Of a stretch of DNA of 64,000 nucleotides, positions 12,576 through 26,631 are shown one piece after another. The stretch is from Isoetes taiwanensis (lineage: Eukaryota; Streptophyta; Lycopodiopsida; Isoetales; Isoetaceae), in contig JAJEKV010000024.1 in assembly GCA_021234155.1 (NCBI GenBank), forward strand, positions 14,980,913 to 15,044,912, given 5' to 3'. The notes below the pieces were generated by a model. It did no database searches, was not told where the DNA came from, and saw only the letters and a program-made list of their open reading frames with translations. The first letter of the stretch is position 1. Each line of letters begins with the position of its first letter. The position numbers were made by a program, and so were the translations under genes.

Positions 12576-13760
12576 GACAACGAGAAGGAAGTAGAGAGAG
12601 TATGTTTGTGTGAATTCAACGCTAATTGAATTCCTTAAGTTTGTTTAGAATCTTGGCAAAACTACATGATTATGACTAGGAGTTTCTCACAACTAAAGAA
12701 GCATGGTGAAAACCATATGAACATTGGGGACTTACATATATAAGAGCATGGATTTATCTTAACTATTGTCCAAGTGTTGCATTTCAAAAGGCATATAGAA
12801 TACTGGGGACATAGAAGTTTAGGAAAACGCCGCAACACAATATGCAGTGGTATACTTTGGCTACAGGCTTAAATTAAGCTAGTGTGAAAATTTTCTCAAA
12901 AGACATATACTCTGAATCTCTATGGTAACAATGGCTCAAACAAACAAACATCTCTACCATATACAACTAAAAAGTATTAGCAAGAACCACATAGATTATT
13001 GTAGCACATTCGAGTACATAAATTTAATGGCCACCCAACCATCAATAATATGAAGAGCAAACCCTATCGTAGACATGCTTGCTAATACTAATTTGATTAA
13101 AATAAGTGTACTATGTAATGCACAAACCCCACACAAACAATGTACAAAAAAAATCCACAAATAACCTTGCAATCAAGGACTCGTTATTATTTAACCTATT
13201 TGAACCACTGCATCCATCTTTCATGCTAACACATCAAGTTACTCAAATCAAGAACATAAGTTGTTATGTGCTTTTAAGGTAGCTCTTTCCCTGTTATGAA
13301 GATGAAAAGAAAATCTTCTCTTCTTTTGTTTTGCACCACCCGTATTATTCCACATTGCATCTTGTACAATTCATGACATTCAATGCCAAAACTAAAACAA
13401 AGTTCTTTGCTGCACATCAAAAAGAGCTGCAGGGTTAACACAAGCTTGATTTCCAAAGTTAGGTTAAGCATACAACAACAAAGACCACCATGAGAGCCCT
13501 TACAATTGCTAAAGAATTCAAGGGAGACTTGATAGTTACAAAAAGGCCATCTTAAAGGGCTTCTCTGTGAGAATATTATACTTTTGTTTACAAGGTGGTG
13601 GAAGAAGGATTAAGCTTCCTTTAACTCTGACTCTATCGCTTATTGAATCTTCAGCTCGATGCCTGGACATAAACCTCAATAGCATATATTTTTTTGTCCT
13701 CAAAGCTTCAAAGGCATTCTCCCTCCGAAAAGACCCTGATTGCTGCTTATAAATGATGTC
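12576..13760. other. No gene seen
   Basis: AT-rich sequence between the LINE relic and the kinase fragment. The 13536-13760 part could be decayed 3' sequence of the minus-strand kinase fragment, but no motif supports that. Confidence 0.4.
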
Positions 13761-13764
13761 GAAA

Positions 13765-14217
13765 TTAGATGTGGGTCTTCCTGCCATGGAATTTAAAAGT
13801 GCCAGAATCATAATCAATGCTTATAAAGGATGCACTATCTGGTGTGAATCTGGACCTATTATTCCATGTTTGTTGAGTAGCATTCCCATTATAGTTGGCA
13901 AGTGACTCTCTTGCCATGCTGGCATTTCCAGATATGATTCCATCATTTGCATCTGAATCATTATAGACCAGCTTCAGTGCTTGCACCATCTCACCGATAA
14001 AAGGCCCGTGAAAAACTTCTGGTTGCACATACATGGAAGTAATTGCAGGTATTGCAGGTGGTGTTGCCAAGTTGTTGAAATAAAACTCGTTTCCAAGAGC
14101 AGGATCTACCCAGCCTTCTAAGCCTTCTTTACTTGTCAGTAATGGTCTTGGCCATGTCAGCAATACCTCTCGCAGCACCTAGTGCAATTTTGTAACGAGC
14201 TTCCCAATCAAGGGAAC
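13765..14217 (-). pseudogene. Receptor-like kinase C-terminal fragment (ALE2-like)
   Basis: On the minus strand an exon opens after CAG at 14218-14220. It encodes SLDWEARYKIALGAARGIA, the segment just before the catalytic loop of plant receptor-like kinases. It then passes, in a shifted frame, into LLTWPRPLLTSKEGLEGWVD and MVQALKLVYND (the last subdomain). The Ser/Asn-rich tail FTPDSASFISIDYDSG follows. The tail and the GLE..VDPALG block resemble the ALE2-type receptor-like cytoplasmic kinase group. Subdomains VIb to about IX (HRD loop, DFG, APE) are missing between the two parts, so there was an internal deletion, and the frame is broken. Non-functional. The subfamily is inferred from memory of the motif pattern. 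Confidence 0.72.
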
Positions 14218-14445
14218 CTGAGGTATTGAAGTGGCAAAATCTTTAAATTAGAAGGGTAAACCACTTTAGTTTCAACAATACCAAATTACCATGGGCGTGT
14301 GAATCCACGCTTCCATTATGAATCAATTTATACACCAAGCAAAGGGTGCGACCTTCTGTGCATATTCCTATAAGCTAAACCAAATTGCGGTGATGCAGAG
14401 CGAGAGCATTCTAATCTTTAAAACAAAGAACGCGAGCATTCAAAA

Positions 14446-14457
14446 CAAAGAACAAGA
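14446..14457. repeat. Left target duplication of LINE
   Basis: CAAAGAACAAGA before the LINE, repeated at 16890-16901 after its poly(A). The surrounding target already contained related AACAAAGAAC and GAGCATTC phrases. Confidence 0.75.
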
Positions 14458-16889
14458 TATATATAATGCATTTTGTGAATTTAGAAGATACAGAAGTTTG
14501 GACAAAATTCTTAACACAGGTGCTATTTCCCTCATTCCCAAGTGTAAAGAGCCCAAGACCATTTCGGATTGGCGTCCTATAACATTGCTTTCTACAGTGT
14601 ATAAGATTTTTGCGAAAGCTCTGGCAGAGAAGTTGTGTGTTGTTCTTGCTGAGTCAATTTCGTCCACCCAAACTGGGTTCTTGCCTGGAAGGTGTATTCT
14701 TGATAATGTTGCAGCGGCCTATGAAGGTATGTATTGGGCAAGGCTAAAGGCCCATCGTATTGTGTATCTCAAACTTGACTTTGCCAAGGCATATGACAGT
14801 GTGGATTGGGGTTTTTTAGAGAAGTGTTTATTGGCTTTAGGGTTTGGTATCCCATTCACAAGAGATGTCATGAAGTTGCATACTTCAGCAAGATCTACAG
14901 TACTCTTCCAGGGAGAGCCCTCTGTTGTCTTTCCTGTTGGTAGAGGAGTTCGTCAAGGTTGCCCCTTGGCTCCATTGCTTTTTACAATAGTGGCAGAGGT
15001 GCTTTCACAATTATTTTCTAGTGCTGCTGAGGATGATGTGATCAGGGGTCTTCCTATGGAAAATGGCTCTCAAGAAATTATTAATCATTAAGATGAGATG
15101 ATACCTTTTTATTTTTGAAAGCAGATCTTCGATAATCTCCAAAATGCAAAGCTTACGCTTGACACATTTTCCTTAGCCTCACGGAGTTTTGGTGGTGGCA
15201 AAAGTGTTACGCTTTGTGGACTCTAGATGATGAAGTCCCACCATGTGTTCTTGCTTACCCCTGGAAGGTGTTGCCTCATGGGAAGGCAACCAAGCTTCTT
15301 GGTATCCCAGTGGGTATTCATGTTTCAACTTCTGATGCTTGGGATGTTATAATCGAGGGGTTGCGGAGGCACCTTTTTTGGTGGGATACGGCTAAGCTAT
15401 CTATGCCTGGAAGGGTAACAGTTGCTAAGCATGTCTTAAGCAACACACATGTCTATATGGCTTCTGCCATTCTTGCTTCCCACTCAAAGTTTCAGGAGAT
15501 TGTGGGTGTTGTTAGAAACTTTATCTGGGGTGGAAATGAAGCAGGGGTAGTGGTGAAGGTTGCATGGTCTAAGTGTATAAAACCTAAGTCTGCTGGAGGT
15601 TTGGGCATGATGATTTCCATTTGCGAGTAAGGTTCTCGATCTCAAAATTCATTTGGCGGCTTCGTAGGTAAGGATGATTCTCCGGGTTACGGCTTATTGC
15701 ATGGGCTCTTACCTCTTGTATCCCTTTTGGTAAAGTCACACTCAAACCTGTTCTTCCATGGAGTTTATTTTATGAGTTGCGGCCTTATCATAATGCTTCT
15801 CCATTCTTAAAGGGATTGTTAGATTCACGGCACTGATCAAAACTTTATTTCACATCGGTCCAACCGCTTGTATGCGGTTGATCGCACCTTGTTGGTGGAT
15901 CCCTACGGTAGACAATCAACCACTTTGCTTTACAATTGCACCCATTGACTCAAAGACGTTGGAAAAGTGCTGGAATCTTAACTATTGCAGCATGGTATGA
16001 CTCGAGCCGATTCTTCGACATGGGAGGCTTTTGATTTAAAGTTTCTATTGGGGCGATGGGATAGAGTTCTTTGGCAAAAGTTGCTGATTTTCTACAACCT
16101 ATTCTCGCCACACCAAGAAGATATTTTGGTATGGGTTTGTCATGAAGAAATTAAGGAGTGCAAACTTGTGAACTCTATGTATCGAGTTGTTGCTTGATCT
16201 TGATGTTCTTCCTCCGTCTAATAAGTGGTCTCTTCAACTTCCTCCTCTTCAATGGCGAGAAGGTGTGGTCTTGGGCATGGGACAAGCTACTTCATCCTAA
16301 AGTGGCGTTCTTTGGTGGCGATTCTTCATAGGTGTCTGCGGGTTAATGTGCTTGTCCATAAGTTTAACCCTAGAATATCAAATCGATTGTCTGTATGCAA
16401 GCGTGGATCACGAGACCATTGAGCATTGCTTTTTCATGTGTGAACACCTTAGGCAATGTATGGGACTGGTTGTTTTCCCTTTTTCAGGTTTCACTAACAA
16501 GTCAACAAGCGCTTTTGGCAATTTACCCAAGTACACAGACGAGTTACAAGGCCGGGCTTTTCATCTAGCGGCCGGGATGGTTGCTTTGGACTATCTGGAA
16601 AAGACGAAGACTGGTAATCTTCAAAGGTCTGGATGTGGCAGATAATCGTGTTCTCCAAGAAGCTCAAGGTTACATTGTAAAGTCGTATCATTGTTCTTCA
16701 CTTGCCCCTCGCAAGAGGCGATTGATTTTTGAGGAGTTGTTGGATGTGCACTCTTATGCTTAGGCAGGTTGCTTCACTCGGTGGGTCTCCGCTTATCCGC
16801 TGAGATTTTATTCCTGTCTCTGCATTTATACTTGTATTTGACTCTTTGATTGAATAAAGTCTGACGTCCTTCAACAAAAAAAAAAAAAA
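14458..16889 (+). mobile_element. L1-type LINE, 5'-truncated
   Basis: A plus-strand non-LTR element that begins inside the reverse-transcriptase domain. It ends with AATAAA (16853-16858) and 14 A residues (16876-16889). It is flanked by a 12-base duplication. Truncation at the 5' end plus a poly(A) tail is the usual product of target-primed reverse transcription. It lies in the stretch of minus-strand host-gene fragments, downstream of the 16978-17340 exon. Confidence 0.85.
14490..16760 (+). pseudogene. LINE ORF2 remnant (RT and zinc-binding RT domain)
   Basis: 14490-15090 encodes RT motifs in order: LIPKCKEPKTISDWRPITLL, TGFLPGRCILDN, LKLDFAKAYDSVDW and VRQGCPLAPLLF. The frame stops where FADD should be. 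The region just after 15090 still reads as a corrupted GATGATACC. 15214-15630 continues with KLLGIPVGI and KLSMPGRVTVAKHVL. From 16220 to 16760 there is a broken zinc-binding domain (LHPKVAFFGG) and the C-terminal RKRRLIFEELLDVH. Several stops and frameshifts leave it inactive. Confidence 0.85.
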
Positions 16890-16901
16890 CAAAGAACAAG
16901 A
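16890..16901. repeat. Right target duplication of LINE
   Basis: CAAAGAACAAGA directly after the poly(A) run, matching 14446-14457. Confidence 0.75.
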
Positions 16902-16977
16902 GCATTCGAATAGCCCCACTTTTACTTATATTCCACGCGAGTCCCAAATTCACACAAGTTCCTTCTCAAGGCAAGAC

Positions 16978-17340
16978 TAATTTGACAATGGAAGTGATAT
17001 CAGAGTTTCACATTCCTCTATAAGCTGCTCTATTGTGAACTTTGGATGAGAGTACAACAATAATGTGGCCACACTAGAGTGTATATCAATGTCTTCAGAA
17101 ATAGTGACTAACAATTACTCACTGTTCCATATGGAAACGAAGCAACATGCTTTCCATAAGCCTGAATGAGATGGCCTTCCCATCCTGCCCTGATAAACAA
17201 TAGCTCTTCCATAAAAGGATAGCTCCACTCGGCACTTGATTTTGCAGAATGTCCAATGAACTTGTTCCACCGCTGATTTAGATCCTCTAATGTATCATCA
17301 TCATTTTGTATCCAAGTTTGGCATTTTGCTAGTCCATCAA
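16978..17340 (-). pseudogene. Unidentified 3'-terminal exon
   Basis: On the minus strand, a good acceptor (TGTGTTTCAG) is followed by an open frame from 17340. It includes WIQNDDDTLEDLNQRW, SSAEWSYPFMEELLFIRAGW and YGKHVASFPYGT. Near 17105 the frame shifts and continues as SEDIDIHSSVATLLLY and FTIEQLIEECETLISLPLSN, with stop at 16978-16980. The composition and splice site look like a real plant gene's last exon, but I do not recognise the family. It follows ARP3-like exons on the same strand, but the joining phase (0 into 1) does not fit, so it is probably a separate fragment. Confidence 0.5.
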
Positions 17341-17515
17341 CTGAAACACACAAGGGAAAAAAATATAACTACACCGTAGCAGCAATATCCAACAATATGC
17401 AGTCTATGCATTTCGGTGAATAAACAAAACTCCACATTTTTAAAAGCCAAAAATTAAAATACCTGTCCCACACGTAAATAGTCTAAATCAGACCACACAT
17501 ATAATAACCCCTTAC

Positions 17516-18516
17516 CTTGATCTCTTCACCATACCGAGCTATTGAAGCTGCAAGACAAGCATCAACAGTTTTTTTATATCACGTTGAAGCCTCCTTTGAA
17601 AGTCGAACATTGTTGAGCCACCTTGTTGAGCCACCTGAGAGGACAATATTCTACAAGTGACCAAAAAACCATATAACTTCTCACTAGATAAGAAAAGCTT
17701 CAAGTTTTCACTGCTACTATATCCCAGATATGGGGCTTATAAAAAATGAATCAACCTTGTATAAAGCATGTCTTGTGTCTGTTGGTGATGCTTGTATGCA
17801 TTTATATACAATGTCCGGGAGAGGGACAGTATAAGTCACCGCTATAAATCTCTGGAGAGAAGAACACCTATGAAAAGAGAAAAAAAAAACAAAAAAAGAA
17901 AGTGAATTTGACTGCCAACAATTGTTGATTCTGTTCAAAGTTTCACAGCTATGTTACAACAGAAAGCAGCCATTGGAGCAGTATGAAACGGCCTGCCTTT
18001 CATTCAAACATACGAAAGGTCCACACTCAAACCTCTGGTGCAAGAAAACGCTCATATCCGATCTCACAAGCATATGCCTGCCCTGTTTTGGAATTTCTGC
18101 CCGGCCACTGCTTTATATACTTTGCAGGCTCCTTATCATGCTTGTTAAACTCCCGCATTTGTGCACACAAATTGAAATTTACTGCAGGGCCCAAAAGGGA
18201 AAATGTTGCTAAAAAATTAACACATTCATCCTGATTAATTTGAATGGACCTTGGGTAGGACTGTAAATAGCCAAATAAGGACAAAGAAATAGCCTACCTT
18301 GACAATGTCAGCACAAGTGTAACCATACGTTTCCTTGACTTTCCATGCCACTTCAAATGAATCCTCAGGTGGTACGGGCTCACCTCGTTCCTAAACATGT
18401 CTGCCAAAGATCAACATGCATAGATTTGATGCTGCTCCCCACTACATAGCCATCTGCAACTGGTACGACATGTGTTACTCCATCTCCTCTCCAGCATCTA
18501 CAACCACCCCAGTCAT
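17516..18516 (-). pseudogene. Actin-related protein 3 (ARP3) fragment, several exons
   Basis: ARP3 is a core subunit of the ARP2/3 actin-branching complex. On the minus strand, 18516 to about 18420 reads MTGVVVDAG, then THVVPVADGYVVGSSIKS. Exon 18298-18390 reads [20 protein letters not shown]. Exon 18033-18152 reads [14 protein letters not shown] and [12 protein letters not shown]. Exon 17756-17867 reads VFFSPEIYSGD and PLPDIVYKCIQASPTDTRH. Exon 17516-17650 reads NIVLSGGST and AASIARYGEEIK. Defects: extra bases after VVVDAG, the 3' part of the SSIKS exon lost, GG instead of AG at the 18152 acceptor, a one-base deletion in the 17756-17867 exon, and a 14-base tandem duplication (GGTGGCTCAACAA) in the last one. 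N-terminal exons and the last exon are absent. Confidence 0.82.
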
Positions 18517-18549
18517 TTCACACTGCCAGAGATGGCCTACATACAATTA

Positions 18550-19250
18550 GAAATAAAGATTGCATCAAGGTCCTTCGCCATCCTTGTTTGCAGCTTCCTA
18601 CAAAGGAGAAAAAGCATTAACTACCTTAAGAGAAAATGCAGCCTATTAACTTAACACCTCTATTTGTTCATAAAAGGAGCATGCGAAAATGCAATCTAGC
18701 ATAACCGAAGCAAGCATTCTACTTTTCATTTTCCAGCTTTTGGAATTAACTGAGACAGAGAGCATGTTACAGGTTGCAGAATCAAATAGGAAGGGTATAT
18801 ATTAACTCGAGCGGTCTAATGAATGCATAAAAATGTAACTTAGAAATGAGCTATTCTAGAAGATGGTGAACTTGCACATGCCAACATCCTATTCTGCATC
18901 AAGAATCACATGACCTTTCCTGGATTATGGAGTCAAGGGGTAATTTTAATTTGTTGTCCCATAGACATGCCGACCATAATTGTAGATGTGAAGATCACCT
19001 TAATGCCTTGTCCATGGCTGTTTGTGTTGCAGCTCTCTTGCATCACATGGAATAGGTAATTTTATATCCAAGTCATAAGAAAATCTTAAAAATAATCAAA
19101 CACAGATCTACTGCTGCACATGAGAAAAAAATGCATTGGGTTTACTAAGTAAATTCTACACACATGCCATAAACATAGAAGATCATATTGCATTTAAATA
19201 AGCATGATAGACTGGAAACAAATGGGCTAAACAATCAAGTTACCCTGCAT
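18550..19250. other. No gene seen
   Basis: This lies upstream of the ARP3-like exons on the minus strand. Earlier ARP3 exons would be expected here, but none was recognised. Confidence 0.4.
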
Positions 19251-19254
19251 ATTA

Positions 19255-19600
19255 TAGCTTAGACTATAGGCCTACCTGTCACATCTGAAACGACTTCTTA
19301 ATATGCATCATGTTGCAGGTCAAGACATCAGCAACGACATGCAGAGTTTGTAAACAACACGACACTGAGAATGAGAAGATCAGAGGCATCGAAACCCTCA
19401 GCATTGTTGCACAGTGTCAACCTCAGCTCTGCCCTTTTCCATTATAGTTTAGACTATACCTGTCACATCGAAACGACTTTCTAATATGGATCATGTTGCG
19501 AGGTCAAGACATAAACAACGACATGCACGGTTTGTAAACCACGAGACACCTTTGAGAATGAGAAGATCAGAGGCATCGAAACCCTCAGTACCCTGGCGCA
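19255..19600. repeat. Diverged tandem duplication of about 180 bp
   Basis: Two adjacent copies (about 19255-19431 and 19440-19600) share TAGACTATA..CCTGTCACATC, CATGTTGC..AGGTCAAGACAT and GAGAATGAGAAGATCAGAGG, with small indels. Confidence 0.75.
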
Positions 19601-19764
19601 AACCTGTTTTAGATGCCACAAAGGCATCGAAACCCAAAACCCTGGTTTATCTCGGCCAGTTGGAGCCTTCCATTATAACCTCATTCCTCCTCCAAGTCGA
19701 GAGCAATACAGACCTCTGCCTTCCCATACACATTCTGCATTTGCAGCTGCCCCTGAGTATTATT

Positions 19765-19977
19765 ATGAGGAAGGTAGGGTTTCAGAGCTCAATGATCCTT
19801 GTGTTGTTTCTGGTGGCGATGGCGTGCATGTGCATCTGCTCATCTGAGTGTCGAGAGTGCACGAAAAAAAAAAAGACCTCTCTGGTTAGCCGGTTTCGAG
19901 AGCGGCTGCCCACCAACAGAAGTGACCGAGAGTTTACAGCCAATCATAAGTTTGGAGCAGTCACCAGCATATCCTAG
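19765..19977 (+). CDS. Small ORF with signal-peptide-like start
   Basis: A 70-residue frame from ATG 19765. It opens with a basic residue pair, then a hydrophobic run (MILVLFLVAMACMCICS), then Cys- and Lys-rich sequence (ECRECTKKKK). This resembles a secretory signal peptide followed by the start of a small secreted protein. The 3' end runs into a dispersed repeat (19976-20050), so the natural C-terminus may be lost. There is no family match. It could be the first exon of a broken gene or chance. Confidence 0.25.
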   Translation: MRKVGFQSSMILVLFLVAMACMCICSSECRECTKKKKTSLVSRFRERLPTNRSDREFTANHKFGAVTSIS

Positions 19978-20050
19978 GGATATTCTAGCATATACCTAGG
20001 ATATGCCAAAAGCCCACATAAACAAGGGTTTGCCCCCTAGGGGCAACCCA
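19976..20050. repeat. Dispersed repeat family, copy 1
   Basis: AGCATATACCTAGGATATGC, then GCCCACATAAACAAGGGTTT, then a GCCCCTAGGGGC palindrome. The same ordered blocks occur in reverse orientation at 54542-54627 and partly at 33633-33690. Likely a MITE end. Confidence 0.7.
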
Positions 20051-20677
20051 AAAATAAAATAAAAAATGAAATAGAGATTCACGTGGCAATATTTGAGCAA
20101 GGACGCTTATATTATTTTTTTAGGGCTTGTCCTTAAAAAAAAGCTTATGGCAATGCCACATGGGTATTTTCAATTAGCTTGTGGAATACATCGCAACGAC
20201 GACCACTGGACATGGTAAAATTATATTGGACTTTTAATTAAAAGTGGACATTTTGATGTCATTATCAAATCTCACCCCGAAAGAGAAGAAGAAAATTAGT
20301 TTTTACCTCATATGCTACATTGGCAAATTGGCAACATCCCACACATATGACACACACACCATACCACCATTTGAGAAAGAGTGCATAAATATTGGACATT
20401 GAATGCATGCATTTATGCATAGGGAAGAGTCCTTGCTTGTCGTCCACTAATACTCGTAATATAGGTATGTTTAAGAAGGCATATACTATAGTAGTGGTAG
20501 ACTTAAAAGGATTGTGTTTCAAAAACAATTGAAGTCTACCACTAAAATAACATAAAGTTCAAACAATTGAAGTCTACAATTAATTAATATATTATCCTTG
20601 AGAGTGAGATTGAAAGTATCTTTAAGGGTGAGAACATGATGTATGATGCTGCCTCTCCATCTATAGCTCGGCTAGAA

Positions 20678-20784
<107 letters not shown>

Positions 20785-20835
20785 ATAAATCTGGGGGCGT
20801 AATAAATCTGGGCGTAATAAATACAACATTTCATC

Positions 20836-20837
<2 letters not shown>

Positions 20838-20891
<54 letters not shown>
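20838..20891. repeat. (CT)n microsatellite, block 2
   Basis: About 54 bases of CT repeat, preceded by CATCTCAT. Confidence 0.98.
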
Positions 20892-20894
<3 letters not shown>

Positions 20895-20984
20895 ACTCAT
20901 CTACTGTTTTATGAAGATGTGTAATTTTGTTGTCTATAGGCCTGTGAGGCCTCCACAGACATAATACATTTCATTTCATTTCAT

Positions 20985-23865
<2,881 letters not shown>

Positions 23866-26631
23866 CAAATGTTGTCTCATCAGAGGACTTCTTAGTCCCT
23901 TTACACCTTTGTTGCCCCTGAACCTAAATAGTAAAGTTTTTAACTCTGACCACATTACTATGCATAGAGCTAAGCTAATATCCCTTTAGTCACTAACTCG
24001 ACTATTGAGTCTATATTTGATGGTAAAAATACAAATTATGGGCTTTGCCACCATTGAATTTCAGTTGGCCAAATTCCGTAGACATGCGGGACTTGATAGA
24101 TAACTTGGGAAAAGGTGAACATAATTTTTCTTGCAGAATAGCTATGGGTGATTTACCAATATAGGATGATCATTCTACATAGCCCTTGAACTGAGCCAAC
24201 TCATGCAACATGACCTTGAGACATGTCATAAAGTTAAAAAGGCAGATCTAGACTTTTTGTTTAAGACAGTTGTGGAATTAAACTTACTAAAATGGACTTA
24301 TATAGTTGCTTGGGAGGTTCTATATATGGATAAAGCTGATAATATTCCTTCATTTGCAAAAAATTAAGACAGGAAAAAGCTAGGGAGAGATTGAACGCAT
24401 CTGACTTCTCTAAAATCTCATCCATGGAGTTGGATCTGGATTTTTGGTAATTAATAGAAATGAATGAGTTGGAAAATATATTCCCATATCTCCACAACAC
24501 GGAGCACAAGTTCCCATATATAATGGGCATATTTAAAGCACACAAGTGCAATTTTAGATGGCTCATAAATACTGGTGGTTGCCTCGTCTCAGACATACGG
24601 CACATCTAACCACGATCTTTGCTGAACTTGAGCCTATACTTAAAAAACGCGACGTGTGAAGTTCAAAATTGGTACTCAATGGTTTCCTAGCAAATACTTG
24701 ATTGTTGTATGCATGTTATGGCCATTTACAATTGGGTTTTCTAATTACATAGATGTGGATACAAGAAGAAAAATTTGTCTATAATTTTGAAAGGCATATG
24801 TAATTATCCAAAAGGAAAAATGTTAAAACATTATTAATGTCAATATAAGAAAATGGTCTTGCCCTAAAAAAACCGTAGTTTTTGATGAAATCGGCTCTAT
24901 TGTAAGTCGATCCAGCTTCTTGCATCTGCTGATGGATATTATGGAGTGGATTCTTGCTGATACGCTCTTCCCTTCCAGCTTGCAGAATTCCAGGTTATTT
25001 TCTATATCTATCCACTGCTAGCTTGTATTTACAGGCTATGGGAATGCGTGAATGGCCCTTATAAAATAAATTGGTGCAATCTTGGATCTATACAAAGCCA
25101 TCCCTGAATGATCCGACTCATATTTGCTCTGTTTTATTTGCTTCGTTTGCTGGCAGAACGCTTTCCTGTAGAGTGATTTTTCTGTGAGAAGTGACCGTAA
25201 AGTTAAGATGCTCAAGCATGGCTTCACGTTGGAGGTTTGGATGAATCAGAGTCTCCAAATCAGGTCTGTTATACCAGCCTTGTGCTACACCATATCATGA
25301 GTAATTCATTCAGGTTTTCGCATTTAACATTTAAATCTATAAGAAAGCTTACTGAAATCTTCGAAATCGTGCATGCTCTAATCATAATTTTTTCTGTGCT
25401 TACTCGCCAAAATATAGCTTTTTGCATGTCTGATTCATAATAGATGCTTTATGTTTGCTTATGAAATAACAAGTTATCATGTTCTTGTTGTTGTTGTAGG
25501 CATTATGCCCTTCTTAATATAAAAGACGTGATAGTTGGCTCAAGCCAATGTTCATACTACTAAGAAGCCCATTTAATATCTGCTGGAACAATTTAGAAGT
25601 ACTCTAGTTTCCATCAGAGAAACTACAATAATGATTTCTAGAATAGCAAGTATTGATAATTAGCTATAAGAGTGCAATTAATCTTCTGCTGCTCCGTCAA
25701 TATATCATAGATTTCCTTGAAATCTTGGCTTCATAATGAAATGCTTACTGAAATGTTTACGTAGATTTGTTTGTAATGTTACTGACCGTGTATTCACATT
25801 CTTAAATACTAAAAAGGTTGGACATGGATAACAACTGGTTTTTTTACTACGACACACTGTCTGGATTGCAACTAACTTCGTTTGTTTGCTTTCTATGGAT
25901 GCAGGTAACAGCAAAGGCCTTGACCTTTGACGTATTTGGACAACAGAAGTTGCCTTCATAGAAGGGAGTAAAGTGTTCTGTTTGTCTGAATGTCAATTGT
26001 TAAGTTTGCCTTAAGGGATATTTTACGGTCGCACTTGTAACGCTATCTTACATTTATCTAGTTAAGATTTGGCTTTGTTGGGTTTAGCTATTGCTAAGGT
26101 GTTCTACACTCTCTCTCTCCCCCTCTCTCTCGTACTTTTAGAAGTACCACCACCTATATTCCTTGACTGGAATATTGCCCTTTGAATCCAGATCTTAGCT
26201 CACTTAAATGTAGATAGTGCATATTTCTAGGTTTATGACATTGGAGCTAATTTAAAGATTTAACTAGGCTGGGGTTTGAATATCTCCTTTCTGCACCTAT
26301 TTCCATTTCTCAACATTTGATGTATTCTGGGTGAAAATAAGGTTCTGTTATTTATTCTTGAGTCTTGAGGAGTTTGTTTATCTGGATGAGATGTCAATGT
26401 ATAAGATTGATATCATGGATTTTTTAAGATTGGATGCTAGCATATTTAGAATGCATAAAAAATAAGCTGAGTGCTATTGATTGCTTAAAGTTGATTCATG
26501 AGAAATTGGTTATTGCAATTAATGACAGCCTGCAAGAAGAGAAGTTTGCAGTAATTGTTCCTATTGCCTTTAGTTTGCTCGAATCCTTCAGGTCAGGACC
26601 TTCTACTTCTAAATTAGCCTTACCAACACCT
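23866..26631. repeat. 2.77-kb tandem repeat, copy 2
   Basis: A 2,766-bp unit, nearly identical to copy 1. Scattered single-base differences and short indels are visible (for example near 25850, where TTTTTTACTACGACACACTG replaces a slightly different phrase). Confidence 0.95.
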
